Shown here: positions 7,448-16,900 of the stretch, piece by piece
How positions within the stretch are numbered: position 1 is the stretch's first letter
Layout: every line of letters begins with the position of its first letter
Virus record (IMG/VR): IMGVR_UViG_3300025326_000186
Span: 1-25,900 of that record
From: a virus
Length of the DNA stretch: 25,900 nt
Reading direction: 5' to 3' (one strand)
Notes under the pieces: generated by a model
Told to the model about the DNA's origin: nothing
Databases searched by the model: none
The model's input: the letters and a program-made list of their open reading frames with translations, nothing else
Position numbers and translations under genes: made by a program

Positions 7448-8149
7448 GTGGCTCTTGCCCCCATCCTCATCGACCTGGATTGGGCGGCGGGCGGCGTGGT
7501 GGTGCCCGCACCGCCGCCAGAGTTCCCCTTCGCCGACCAGGATCTCCTGCCTGGTATATCCTGTGGCATGGCCATCAACGAAGTCGGCCTGGCCAACATG
7601 GCCCTGACGCTGATCGGCGAGCAGCCGATCCTGTCCTTCACCGAGGACAACAACCCGGCCCGGTTCGTGTGCCACAACTACGAGAACATCCGGGACATGG
7701 TGCTCCGGGCGCACCCCTGGAGTTGCGCCATCCAGCGAGTCGCCCTCGCCAAGCTCGCCGAGACGCCGGCGTGGGGCTTCGCCAACGTCTTCCAGCTCCC
7801 GGAGGACTTTCTGCGGCTGGCCCAGGTCGAGGACTACAAGTTCGAGTACCGCATTGAACGCGGCCGCAAGCTGTTCACCGATGAAGCCACGATGAACATT
7901 GCCTATGTGTCACGGCTGACCGACGTGACGTTGATGGACCCTTTGCTCCAGAACGCGATCCAGTACCGGCTCGCGGCCGCCCTGGCCATTCCGATCGTCC
8001 AGAATCAGGAATTGGCCGACCGCCTCATGAATAGCTATGTCGCCTTCATTCGCCAGGCCCAGGAGGTTGACACGATCGAGGGGCCGATCGAAGTCATCCA
8101 GTCAACGAGCTGGGCGGAGCAGCGGGCGAACTGGCCGATCTCGCCCTGA
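7448..8149 (+). CDS. Tail tubular protein A (T7 gp11-like head-tail adaptor)
   Basis: The product is a gatekeeper/adaptor ring protein joining portal and nozzle in short-tailed phages. The family signature is NEVGLANMALTLIGEQPI, followed by a helix NPARFVCHNYENIRDMVL and the motif AHPWSCAIQRVALAKL. A PEDFLRLAQVEDYKFEYR segment and a helical C terminus come after. Two starts are possible. GTG 7448 has GAGG at 7436-7439 and gives 233 residues with an extra 40-residue Pro/Ala/Val-rich N terminus. ATG 7568 gives 193 residues, matches the usual N terminus of the family, but lacks a Shine-Dalgarno. I give the longer form because of the ribosome site. It is followed 6 bases later by the tubular B gene, the usual order. 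Confidence 0.85.
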   Translation: MALAPILIDLDWAAGGVVVPAPPPEFPFADQDLLPGISCGMAINEVGLANMALTLIGEQPILSFTEDNNPARFVCHNYENIRDMVLRAHPWSCAIQRVALAKLAETPAWGFANVFQLPEDFLRLAQVEDYKFEYRIERGRKLFTDEATMNIAYVSRLTDVTLMDPLLQNAIQYRLAAALAIPIVQNQELADRLMNSYVAFIRQAQEVDTIEGPIEVIQSTSWAEQRANWPISP

Positions 8150-8155
8150 GGCCCC

Positions 8156-10741
8156 ATGCCCCAGGGCAACGTCGTCATCAATGCGTTCACGAGTGGCGAG
8201 CTTTCGCCGCGTCTGTTTGATCGCAATGATCTCTCAAAGTATCAGAGCGGCCTGGCGGAGCAGCTCAACTTCCTGACCCAGAAGCACGGCGGGCTCATCC
8301 GCCGGAGCGGATCTCGGTTCGTGGCCGGCGTCAAGACGAACAGCTCGTTCACGCGGCTGATCGACTTCGACTTCTCCAACCAGGAAAGCTACGCCCTGGA
8401 GTTCGGGCACCTGTACGTTCGGTTCTTCAGGGATCGCGGGCGACTCCAGCACGGTGACATCTTCACGGTCACGGCGCTCTCGCACGCGGCCGGGATCTCG
8501 ACGCTGACGATCGGCGCCCATGCCCTCCAGGTCGGAGACGAGATCAGCGTCAAGAACGTGCGGACGACGGATGCCGCCTACCCGATCGGCTACGACGGCA
8601 CGTTCGTCATCACGGCGGTCACGGCGACGACGGTCAGCTACACGAACCCCAACAACCCGCCAGGTGCCTTTGCCAGCGCGGGTACGGTGGTCAAGACCTC
8701 TGGCGCCCTGCCGACGGAGATCGTGACGCCATGGACCGCCGCCGACCTGCCACTGCTGAAGGTGACGCAATCCGCCGACGTGCTCTACGTCTGCCACGGG
8801 GACTATGAGCCGAGGCTGCTGAGCCGCAGCGCCGGGGCCGATAGCGATCCGGCGATCTGGAGCTTGGCGATCCTCGACGCCAAGGATGGTCCGTACCTGG
8901 AGACGAACACGGTCACCGGGGCCACGGTGGACATTCCATCTACAAGTGCCATCGGGGCAACCATCACGCTCACATTCACCACGTCCTGCGTGCCGCTCAT
9001 CAATGCCGGGCAGGGGTTCACGGCATCGGACATCGGCCGGTTGGTGTCCTGGGATCAGGGCGGCCCGCCGCTGACCAGGAGGTACGGCCGGATCAGCGGC
9101 GTGACCGATCGCCGAACGATCAGCGTGGTTCTGCGGACAGCATCCCTACTTGATCCGGCCGTCTTGCCATGGCGGCTCGGGGCCTGGAGTGACACGACCG
9201 GCTGGCCGTTCTGCACGGTGTTCCACGAGCAGCGTCTTTGGTTCGGCGGGAACGACGCCTTCCCGCAGACGCTCTGGGCGAGCGTCACGGGCGACTTCGA
9301 CAACTTCGCGGCCTCGGCCGATGGCTCGGTGGCGGCTGCCCCCATCGGCACGGTCCTCGACACATCGGCCATTGTCAATACGCTGGATGCCGATACCGTC
9401 AACACGATCCATTGGGTGCTCTCGGATGCCAATGGCGTCATCGTCCCAACGGACGGAGGCGTATTCCTGGCCGCGAGCACGGCCGAGGACACGATCACGC
9501 CGCTGACCATCAACGTCATCCGGCACATTCGGGAGTCGGCGGCCCAGCGGCCCCGTCCCCAGCAAACCATCGGCATTACGCTGCTGCCGATGTCCGCAGA
9601 CCGCAAGGTCCGCGAGTTCGTCTTCCGCGTGGACGTGGATCGCTTCGTCGCCCCGGACCTGACGATTCTGTCGGAGCATGTCACGCTCTCCGGGCTCACG
9701 GAGACGGCGTTGCAACTGGAGCCCGACGTGGTTCTGTGGGCCGTCCGAGCCGATGGTGTTCTGGTGGCCATGACCTATGAACGCGAGGAGCAGGTCGTTG
9801 CGTGGAGCCGCCACATCCTCGGCGGGACGCTCTCCGATGCGGACCAACCTGCCGTCGAAAGCGCCGTCGTGGTGCGCGACGACGATGACGATCTGGTGTA
9901 CCTGATCGTGAAACGGACCATCGGCGGCGTGACCGTCCGCTACGTCGAGTTCATCGAGGCCCTGTTCCCGGACACTGCGACCGTCGAGGACTGGCCCTTC
10001 GTGGATTCCTGTCTGACACTGGACAGCCCCATTGCAATCACGGCGATCACGGCTGCGGACCCGGTGGTGGTCACGGCCCCGGGGCATGGATTGAATCCGG
10101 GCGACCGGGTGCGGATCCGTGCCGCCAAGGGATTGACGGACCTGAATGATCGCAGCTTCATCGTGGTGACCGTGATCGGCGACACGTTCTTCCCAGGCGA
10201 CTTGGAAGATGGCGCCACGATCGACGGATCGGGCTTCGATGCCTATGAAGGCAGTGGAACGGTTCGCAAGGAAGTCCAATCGGTCACGGGCCTGACGCAC
10301 CTGGCCGGGCAGACGGTTCGCATCCTTGCCGACGGCGCGACGCACGCCGACAAAGTGGTTTCTGCCGGCGGCGGCGTGACGCTGGATCGGTTCGCCTCGA
10401 TCGTCCATGTCGGGTTTGCGTATACCAGCAGGGCGACGACGCTTCCGCTGGTGCTGGCCGGTCCCGAGGATGTCCGGGGCAGGCCCGTGCGGGCCGATCA
10501 CGTCGTCGCCCGCTTCAATCGGACTCTCGGCGGCAAGGCCGGCTCGGAGCGAATGGACCCGATCATTCACCGGATGGCCCTGGATCTCATGGGCAAGCAG
10601 ATCCCACTCTTCACCGGCAGCAAGTCGCTTTCGATCGCTGCACGCCACGAATTGGATGCCACGGTGACCGTCGAAACCGAAGATCCATTGCCGATGAACC
10701 TTCTGGGACTCGTGGTGCAGGGAGCGGGCAGTGGCATCTGA
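8156..10741 (+). CDS. Tail tubular protein B (T7 gp12-like nozzle protein)
   Basis: The 861-residue protein forms the tail nozzle. The diagnostic N terminus is FTSGELSPRLFDRNDLSKYQ (residues 11-30), then GGLIRRSGSRFV (45-56). After this come LIDFDFSNQESYALEFG and YVRFFRDRGRL, all typical of the family. A further landmark is FHEQRLWFGGNDAFPQTLWAS in the middle, which matches the conserved RL.f.G....P..v..S motif. The C-terminal region has many beta strands. Length is slightly above T7 gp12 (794 residues). Two similar inserts around residues 98-175 and 625-690 (ITAVTA or ITAITAAD with G.GL..GD.VR-like text) look like small beta adhesin domains. It overlaps the next gene by 11 bases. Confidence 0.9.
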   Translation: MPQGNVVINAFTSGELSPRLFDRNDLSKYQSGLAEQLNFLTQKHGGLIRRSGSRFVAGVKTNSSFTRLIDFDFSNQESYALEFGHLYVRFFRDRGRLQHGDIFTVTALSHAAGISTLTIGAHALQVGDEISVKNVRTTDAAYPIGYDGTFVITAVTATTVSYTNPNNPPGAFASAGTVVKTSGALPTEIVTPWTAADLPLLKVTQSADVLYVCHGDYEPRLLSRSAGADSDPAIWSLAILDAKDGPYLETNTVTGATVDIPSTSAIGATITLTFTTSCVPLINAGQGFTASDIGRLVSWDQGGPPLTRRYGRISGVTDRRTISVVLRTASLLDPAVLPWRLGAWSDTTGWPFCTVFHEQRLWFGGNDAFPQTLWASVTGDFDNFAASADGSVAAAPIGTVLDTSAIVNTLDADTVNTIHWVLSDANGVIVPTDGGVFLAASTAEDTITPLTINVIRHIRESAAQRPRPQQTIGITLLPMSADRKVREFVFRVDVDRFVAPDLTILSEHVTLSGLTETALQLEPDVVLWAVRADGVLVAMTYEREEQVVAWSRHILGGTLSDADQPAVESAVVVRDDDDDLVYLIVKRTIGGVTVRYVEFIEALFPDTATVEDWPFVDSCLTLDSPIAITAITAADPVVVTAPGHGLNPGDRVRIRAAKGLTDLNDRSFIVVTVIGDTFFPGDLEDGATIDGSGFDAYEGSGTVRKEVQSVTGLTHLAGQTVRILADGATHADKVVSAGGGVTLDRFASIVHVGFAYTSRATTLPLVLAGPEDVRGRPVRADHVVARFNRTLGGKAGSERMDPIIHRMALDLMGKQIPLFTGSKSLSIAARHELDATVTVETEDPLPMNLLGLVVQGAGSGI

Positions 10742-11186
10742 CACGATGACGCAGCAGTCGCTCTACAGCCTCGTGCCGTTCCAGCTCGGTGATCTCCGCA
10801 TCGTCTCGCCAGCGTCGGCCGCTCTGAGCCGCTACCTGGCCTCGGGCGACTACACGCACGCATGGACGGCTCTGCGGAATGGCTTCCCGATCGCGTGCGC
10901 CGGGATTCAGCCCGTGCCAGACTGGCCGGGCCGCGCCTACTGCTGGTCGATCCTGGGCGACGTAGGACGCTGGGGCCTGCTCTGGAGCACCCGTGTCATC
11001 CTGGCACAGATCGAGGAGACGCGGATCGCGCTGAGCCTCCGGCGGTTGGAGGCGACGTGCCTCCTGAACTGGCGGCCGGGGATGCGGTGGCTGGAGATCC
11101 TTGGATTCCAGTATGAAGGCCGCATGATCGCGTACGATCCAGACGGGCGGGATCACATGCTCTGGGCGAGGACATGGCGGAACTAG
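10731..11186 (+). CDS. T7 gp13-like internal virion protein (GNAT acetyltransferase-like fold)
   Basis: The 151-residue protein matches the Phage_T7_Gp13 type, a virion-assembly protein with a GNAT-like fold. Evidence is a central segment AWTALRNGFPIACAGIQPVP (strand-turn-strand), then RLEATCLLNWRPGMRWLEIL (residues 105-124) and LGFQYEGRMIAYDPDGRDHM (124-143). The last is the family's C-terminal GF..EG.....PDGRD signature. Start GTG 10731 has GGAG at 10721-10724 and overlaps the tubular B stop. ATG 10746 is an alternative. T7 gp13 has 138 residues. Catalytic activity is doubtful in this family. The slot between tubular B and gp14-like genes is the same as in T7. Confidence 0.75.
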   Translation: MASDTMTQQSLYSLVPFQLGDLRIVSPASAALSRYLASGDYTHAWTALRNGFPIACAGIQPVPDWPGRAYCWSILGDVGRWGLLWSTRVILAQIEETRIALSLRRLEATCLLNWRPGMRWLEILGFQYEGRMIAYDPDGRDHMLWARTWRN

Positions 11187-11710
11187 CAATCGCACTCGGG
11201 GCAATCGGCGCCGCGGCCGGCATCGCCGGCGGCGTCTCGTCGATCACGCAGGGCCGCGATCAGGCGGACGCGATCGAGGCCGCCGGCCAGTACAACGCGG
11301 CCCTGGCACTCCAGGAGACCGCCGTAGCCGAGGAGCGGCTCCGCAGGGACCGCGAGAGGCGTCTGGGTGCCCTGCGTGCCGCCATCGGCGGGCGGGGCGT
11401 GCAGCTCACCGGAAGCCCCTTGGCGATCCTGGCGGACCAGGCGGCCGAGGCGGAAGAGGAGGCGCTGCTGGTCCGCTTCCAGGGCGTCCAACGTGCCCAG
11501 GCGATCCAGTACGGTGCCAGCTACGAGGCGTCTCTGGCGAAGTCACAGGGGCTCGCACAAGGCATCCTCGGGTTCGGTTCGGCGGCCACGTCGCTCCTGG
11601 GCGGCCTCCAGGCCGGCGGTGTCTTCGCGGGCGGCGGTAGCCAAGCCGGAACGACGTTGCTGGGCGGCACGAGCCCGAGTCGGAGTCACTTCTTCTACCG
11701 ACCGTCATGA
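11174..11710 (+). CDS. T7 gp14-like internal virion protein (ejectosome)
   Basis: The 178-residue protein is comparable to T7 gp14 (196 residues), which is ejected and forms the outer-membrane pore of the infection channel. The sequence starts with a hydrophobic Ala/Gly/Ile stretch (AIALGAIGAAAGIAGGVSSI, about residues 5-24). Next comes a long Ala/Glu/Arg helix with NAALALQETAVAEERLRRD. Then follows the characteristic GV.LTGSPL.ILADQAAEAEE segment and a Gly-rich C terminus with another hydrophobic stretch (AQGILGFGSAATSLLGGL). Its ATG overlaps the upstream gene by 13 bases, and its stop overlaps the next start as ATGA. Its position before the gp15- and gp16-like genes supports the call. Confidence 0.8.
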   Translation: MAELAIALGAIGAAAGIAGGVSSITQGRDQADAIEAAGQYNAALALQETAVAEERLRRDRERRLGALRAAIGGRGVQLTGSPLAILADQAAEAEEEALLVRFQGVQRAQAIQYGASYEASLAKSQGLAQGILGFGSAATSLLGGLQAGGVFAGGGSQAGTTLLGGTSPSRSHFFYRPS

Positions 11711-13938
11711 GCCGTCTCCCAACGATCACCGATCCGCGATACGCACCCGGCGAAGTCAGCCTCCATCTGACCGGCATCTCGGCCCCGCAACTCGGCCTGA
11801 CGCCGGGGCTCGCGCTTGCGCGGGTATCGGAGCAGCTCGCCGAGAAAGGCATCTCGATCGTCCAGGCGGTTCGAGCGGCCCGCAGACGCCGCGTGGTGGC
11901 GGACTTCGACACTGACGGCATGACGACGGCGGCGCAGGCGCTCGACGCGGCCCGCAATGCACCGGACGGTCAGGATCAGGTTGCCTTCGATCAGACGTTC
12001 GCCAACCTCGAAGGCAGGATCCGGGAAGAAGAGGATGCTGAGACTCGTGACGAAGCACTCCAGCGGTTCCGGCACACCTATGGGGCGACGAAGATCCTGG
12101 CGGGTCGGCAGCGCGTCGCAATGGAGGAGCGGCGATTCGGCGAGTCGCTCGCAAATCGCGGCAAGGCATATCTCGATGGCGTTGAGGCCGGGACGATCGG
12201 ACCCGATGCGGCCGTGTCCGGCTTCCGCGACCTGGCGCAATCTGGCGTGGGCATCCACTACATGCAGGAGGATGCTGACCTGCGCGTCGAGGAGTTCGAC
12301 CGTGCCGTCGATCAGGCGATGTCCAGCGGTCGGCAGGCGGCTCTGGTAGGGCTCTCGGCCCAGACGAGTTCGGCCTGGGCGCAGGCGGCGACCGACGCCG
12401 AACGCAACGATCTGGAGTCCCTATTCCGCTCCGAGCTCGACGAGGCGGTCTCCGTCAACGCGATCACCCAGGAGGAGGCCGAGCGTCGCTTCTTCGGAAT
12501 GAAGTCGGCTGCGGTCGGCCACGTCGATGACGAAGTGCGGTCGATCGTCCGACAGGCGAAGGACTACGCCAAGCTCGGCGAGCCCGAGTCGATCGACAGG
12601 CTCCGGACGCGGCTGGAGCAGTTGCCGGCGACGAATGAGCAGCAGGCGGCGCTGGTCGAGTTCCGCACGCTGGGCGTGTCCTCGCTGACCGTGCAGGACG
12701 CCGCGATGCAGTACGTCACGGCGATCCAGGCTGGTACCTGGCCCGACAACCCGCCGCAGGATTCCGACTCGATCAACGCGGCGCAGAACCACCTGCTGCG
12801 CGTGGGCATGACACCGGCGGCGGTCGCGTCGGTGTTCCTGAAGAATGGGAGCGTGATCGAGCATGACCTGAATCAGCAGATCGTGTCGTTGATGGATCAC
12901 GGAGATCCGCGATTCAACCTCGGATACGCGGCCGAAGTGCTGCGGGCGATTGCGGACGTGGACCCGAAGCAGGCCGAGAACATCGCGTTCAACAACGCCA
13001 AGGCGCCGGTGGTGGGCCGGGCCTTGTGGTATGCCCTCACCGAACAGAGCAGCTTCAGCCTGGCGGACACGCAGAAGCTCCTGGGCAATGCCGATGCTGT
13101 GCGGCTGCTGAGCGAATCCGGCCCCGTGATCGAGCCGTCAAAGATGGAGGATCGGAAGGCCACATTCAAGGCCATCGTCGATGCCCTGGGTGCCAATCCC
13201 GACTCTCAGATGTACGCACAGATCATCTCCGATGCGAGGCTGCATTACCTCTCACTGGTGATCGACCAGCGCGACAACAGTTCGGTCCCCGAGCGTGGCA
13301 TGGCGGCGATCGAGCGGGCGGCGGAATCCGTCGCCGGCCGGACTACGCGGGTTGATACCTTCCCTGGCCAGCAGTGGCCGCGAGAGTTCGGTGAGTCCTA
13401 CCTGGTGGACTCCAAGCGTCTCCCGAGCAATTTCAAGGCGTTTGAGGCCGCGATCGGCGCCAACTACTTCAGGTCGCCCTTCTCATTTCGCCGGCAGCAT
13501 CTCCACCCGGACATGATCATGCAGCGGGGGACGCTCTACTACGTCCCGGCGATTGAGGGACAGGTGATCGGTGCCATCTTTCAGTTCGACGACGCCACGG
13601 GCGAGAGCGAGATGATCCAGCCCGCCGATGAACGGTACAAGCCGCTCGCCGACGAGTTCTTCAAGCGGGACGAGGTGGAGGATTTCGACTCGCTGAGCTA
13701 CCTGCGGTGGTACAGCGGGTACTCGAGCAAGTACGTCATCGAACAGGATGCGCTCGGAGGCAGCCATCTTTGGGATCAGCTCTACCGGGATGTGGCGACT
13801 GGTCTGAGCGCTTCTGGCCTGCTGAGAAACATGACGCCGCAGCAGCAACAGGATCAGGTCGGGCGGGCCATGACGATCGAGGCCGTCCGCCGTGGCTGGC
13901 AAGGGCTCGACCCGCCGAAGAAGGCTGAGTCGCCGTGA
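11707..13938 (+). CDS. T7 gp15-like internal virion protein (ejectosome)
   Basis: The 743-residue protein is almost exactly the length of T7 gp15 (747). It is predominantly alpha-helical, with many Ala, Glu, Gln and Arg. The N terminus contains TGISAPQLGLTPGLALARV and a basic VRAARRRRV patch. Residues about 80-330 form long helices. From residue 560 the sequence is more compact, with QQWPREFGESYLVDSKRLP and GTLYYVPAIEGQVIGAIFQF. The family is defined more by position and helical architecture than by motifs, so the call rests mainly on order (tubular A, B, gp13-, gp14-, gp15-, gp16-like). It overlaps the next gene by GTGA. Confidence 0.75.
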   Translation: MSRLPTITDPRYAPGEVSLHLTGISAPQLGLTPGLALARVSEQLAEKGISIVQAVRAARRRRVVADFDTDGMTTAAQALDAARNAPDGQDQVAFDQTFANLEGRIREEEDAETRDEALQRFRHTYGATKILAGRQRVAMEERRFGESLANRGKAYLDGVEAGTIGPDAAVSGFRDLAQSGVGIHYMQEDADLRVEEFDRAVDQAMSSGRQAALVGLSAQTSSAWAQAATDAERNDLESLFRSELDEAVSVNAITQEEAERRFFGMKSAAVGHVDDEVRSIVRQAKDYAKLGEPESIDRLRTRLEQLPATNEQQAALVEFRTLGVSSLTVQDAAMQYVTAIQAGTWPDNPPQDSDSINAAQNHLLRVGMTPAAVASVFLKNGSVIEHDLNQQIVSLMDHGDPRFNLGYAAEVLRAIADVDPKQAENIAFNNAKAPVVGRALWYALTEQSSFSLADTQKLLGNADAVRLLSESGPVIEPSKMEDRKATFKAIVDALGANPDSQMYAQIISDARLHYLSLVIDQRDNSSVPERGMAAIERAAESVAGRTTRVDTFPGQQWPREFGESYLVDSKRLPSNFKAFEAAIGANYFRSPFSFRRQHLHPDMIMQRGTLYYVPAIEGQVIGAIFQFDDATGESEMIQPADERYKPLADEFFKRDEVEDFDSLSYLRWYSGYSSKYVIEQDALGGSHLWDQLYRDVATGLSASGLLRNMTPQQQQDQVGRAMTIEAVRRGWQGLDPPKKAESP

Positions 13939-16900
13939 CGGCACTCCAGACGACCGCCGACCGGCTGAAGCAGCTCATCCCCGATGAGGAGCAGGACGCC
14001 GAGCCGACCGGGACCGAAACCAGTCGCCGGATTGCGGAGCGCTTCGTCTCGGTCGTGCCCGACTCCGACGACCGGCTGACGGCCTGGGAGCTTGCAACCA
14101 GGATGCTCCAGATCGAAGAGGCCCTGGCGCAGCCGGACCGGGACGTGCTCGGTGAGGCGTTGATCTCCGTGCCGCGTGCCGGAGCGCAGGTTGCCCGCGG
14201 CATCGCTGGGCTGGAGCAGGCCGCCGGCCGCATCGGCGGGCCATTGGGCGAATCCATGCTCGCGGCCGGGCAGCGGCGAGAGGCGATGGCGCAACTCGTG
14301 CTGACCAAGTTCCCGAGATCGATCGACACCGGCGTCTCGCTCCGCCGGACGATCGGCGACATCGTGGAGAGCGGGCCAGCCCTGGTCGCGGGCGGCCTCC
14401 TGGCAATGGCGGTGCCCGAGTCGATCCCGCTGCAACTCCTGGCCTTCGCTGGCACGACGGGCGCACAGGCGGCCGGGCAGGCGTACCTCGACTCCATGCG
14501 ACAGACCGGCGACCACGAAGGAGCGCTCGTCGAGGGAGCCGCAGCCGGACTTCTGGAGACGTTCGTCGAACGGTTCACTTTCGGCACGGCGGTCCTGAAC
14601 AAGATCCCGCGTCAGTACCTCCGCATGGCCTCCATTCGTGTGGCCACAAGAATGGGGACCGCCGCGGCCGGCGAGTCGCTTGAGGAAGGCGTCGCCGCCG
14701 TCGGGATGGAAGTGACGAAGGCGCTGGTACGGGATGAGCCGCAGCGGATCAAGGCCATGCTGGAAGCCGATCCTGCCTTCACGAGCGATCTGATCCGGCA
14801 GATGCTCGCGGGCGCCGGGGCCGGTGGATTCGCCGGCACGGTGAGCGGCATCGTCGAGACGGCGCAGATCAGTGCCCTTCGGAAGAAGCTGGCCAAGGGG
14901 CTCGGAGTCACGCCCAAGGACATCGACGAGCTAACGGAAGCCATGCAGGCCGGCCTCGAGGCCGGGCTGGCGGAGCCCGAGAAGCCGGTGGAGCCGCCGA
15001 TGGCCACCATCGAGATCGCGCCGACCATCAATGAGAGGGAGCGGCTCGTCGTGGCGCCGCCTGAAGTAGTCACGGCAGAGCCGGAGGCGGCGGGTGCCGT
15101 CGTCCCTGTCTTTCGGGGGGGAACGCCGAGTACGCAGCCATCAACTGATGCCGAGTTCGGCAGCGGGACTTACTACGGCCCGCGCGCCGTGGCGGAAGAG
15201 TTCGCCGCGAACCGGCCGGAAGGAGAAGTTCAAGAGGTTCAACTCAACATTGCGGGCTTCTTTGATGAGCGAAACGCAGATGTGGCTGACCCGCAACATT
15301 CGGCGTTCATCGATTCGATTGTTGCCGCCACGGGCTTAGACAGAGAGAGCATCGTCAGAGACTATGGCGGTCTCGGGACGCTCCGCGCGCTTCGGAAGAG
15401 GATCGCCGAGAAGAGTGGCGAGACTGGCGCCTTTCCTGGCAGCACGATGCTGCGCCAGTTATTGATTGGCGCCGGCTTCAGGGGCGCCATCGCCGACTTC
15501 CGCGACACGATTCAATATGTCGAGTATCTGCCTGCGGCCATGGTCGCTGCCCCGCCGTCGGTGCCTGCTGCCGAGGCTCAACCGGCCGCTGTCGCCGAGC
15601 CGCAAATCGCCCCGGCCGATCCGGCCGGCCAGATCCGCGACGCACTGAAGAAGGCCCGAGCCGCTGGCGAGCGGGCCGGCAAGGCCAAGGAGGCCGCCGC
15701 CGAGGCGCTGCCCGAAGCCCCGCCGGCCGTGCAGAAACGTGTCGAGCAGGCCGAGAAGGCCGCGGCGGTCACGGAGTTCCGCGAGGCCCACAAGCAGGCG
15801 ATGGAGGCGCTCGGCGCTCTCCGCAAGGACTTCCTCCGTCAGCAGCAATCGACGCAGGCCATGCGTGACGACTTGGCGAAGCTGGTCAAGGCCGCCTTCG
15901 GCGGCACCGTGCCCGGCAACTTGCTCCTCCGCATCGGCCGAGCCAGAACAACCGGAACCTTTGCGCAAGCGTTGCGGGCCGCCAAGGACGCACTCGACAA
16001 GCGGAACCTCAAGGAAGCACGGGCCACGCTCCAGAAGGCCGTCCGCACGGCACAGAAGCGGCCGGGTTTCGCCACCGACATGGCCGAGGCGTTGCGGAGC
16101 GCCTTCGAGAGTGCCGGCATGGTGATCGAGGAGGGCGAAAGCCTGAAGCGTTCGCTGCGCCGGTTCCGCAAGCACGTTGGCAAGCTCGATGTCGATGAGG
16201 CGGTTCGGCTGACGGAGACGGTCACAGCGATCGTCGAAGGCCAGCAGCGGCTCCAGAACATTCAGCGGGCCAACTTCCGCCAGCTTGTCGAACTGATTGC
16301 CCCGTTGGTGGCCGAGGAGATCAAGACGAACCTGAAGGCGCTGAAGATCCAGCCGTCGGGCTCCGAGAAGCGCCCCCAGGTCGAGGAGCGTGCCCTGCTT
16401 CAGATCATGGTCGGCGCCGCGGGGTTGAGCACGCCGACGGTCTTGACCGAGATCATGGGCGGCGGTCGGACATCGCAGACGCATCAAGTCATCTTCCGCG
16501 CGTTGCACGAATCCCGCGGCGCTGCCCTTGCCCGGTGGTTCGAGGGCCAAGCCGCGCTCCGTGCGATCATCGAGGCCCACGGGCTGAAACTGAAATCGGA
16601 TGAGTTGACCGAGACGAGCACGTTCATGTCGGGCGAGAAGGCGATCGGCGGCGACACGAAGGCGAAGATCGTGCCAGTGACCTTCGGGGACGTGACGATC
16701 AACGCTACGCCGGCCGAGTGGGGCGACCTGTTGGCGAACCTGGAGGATCCCAAGACGTTCGACCTGATCTTCGGCCGCGGCGTGCCGCTCATCATCGACC
16801 GGCATGGTGCATCGGCCAAGCAGTTCAACATCACGATCGAGGACATCCCGCGTATCCGCGAAGCAGCCGGCGTTCTCGCCGGGATCGAGACTCCCATCGT

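Noticed and set aside
13935-14500. Lytic transglycosylase domain at the N terminus of the gp16-like protein
   Set aside because: I found no catalytic Glu-Ser type motif or goose-lysozyme-like pattern, although T7 gp16 has one.
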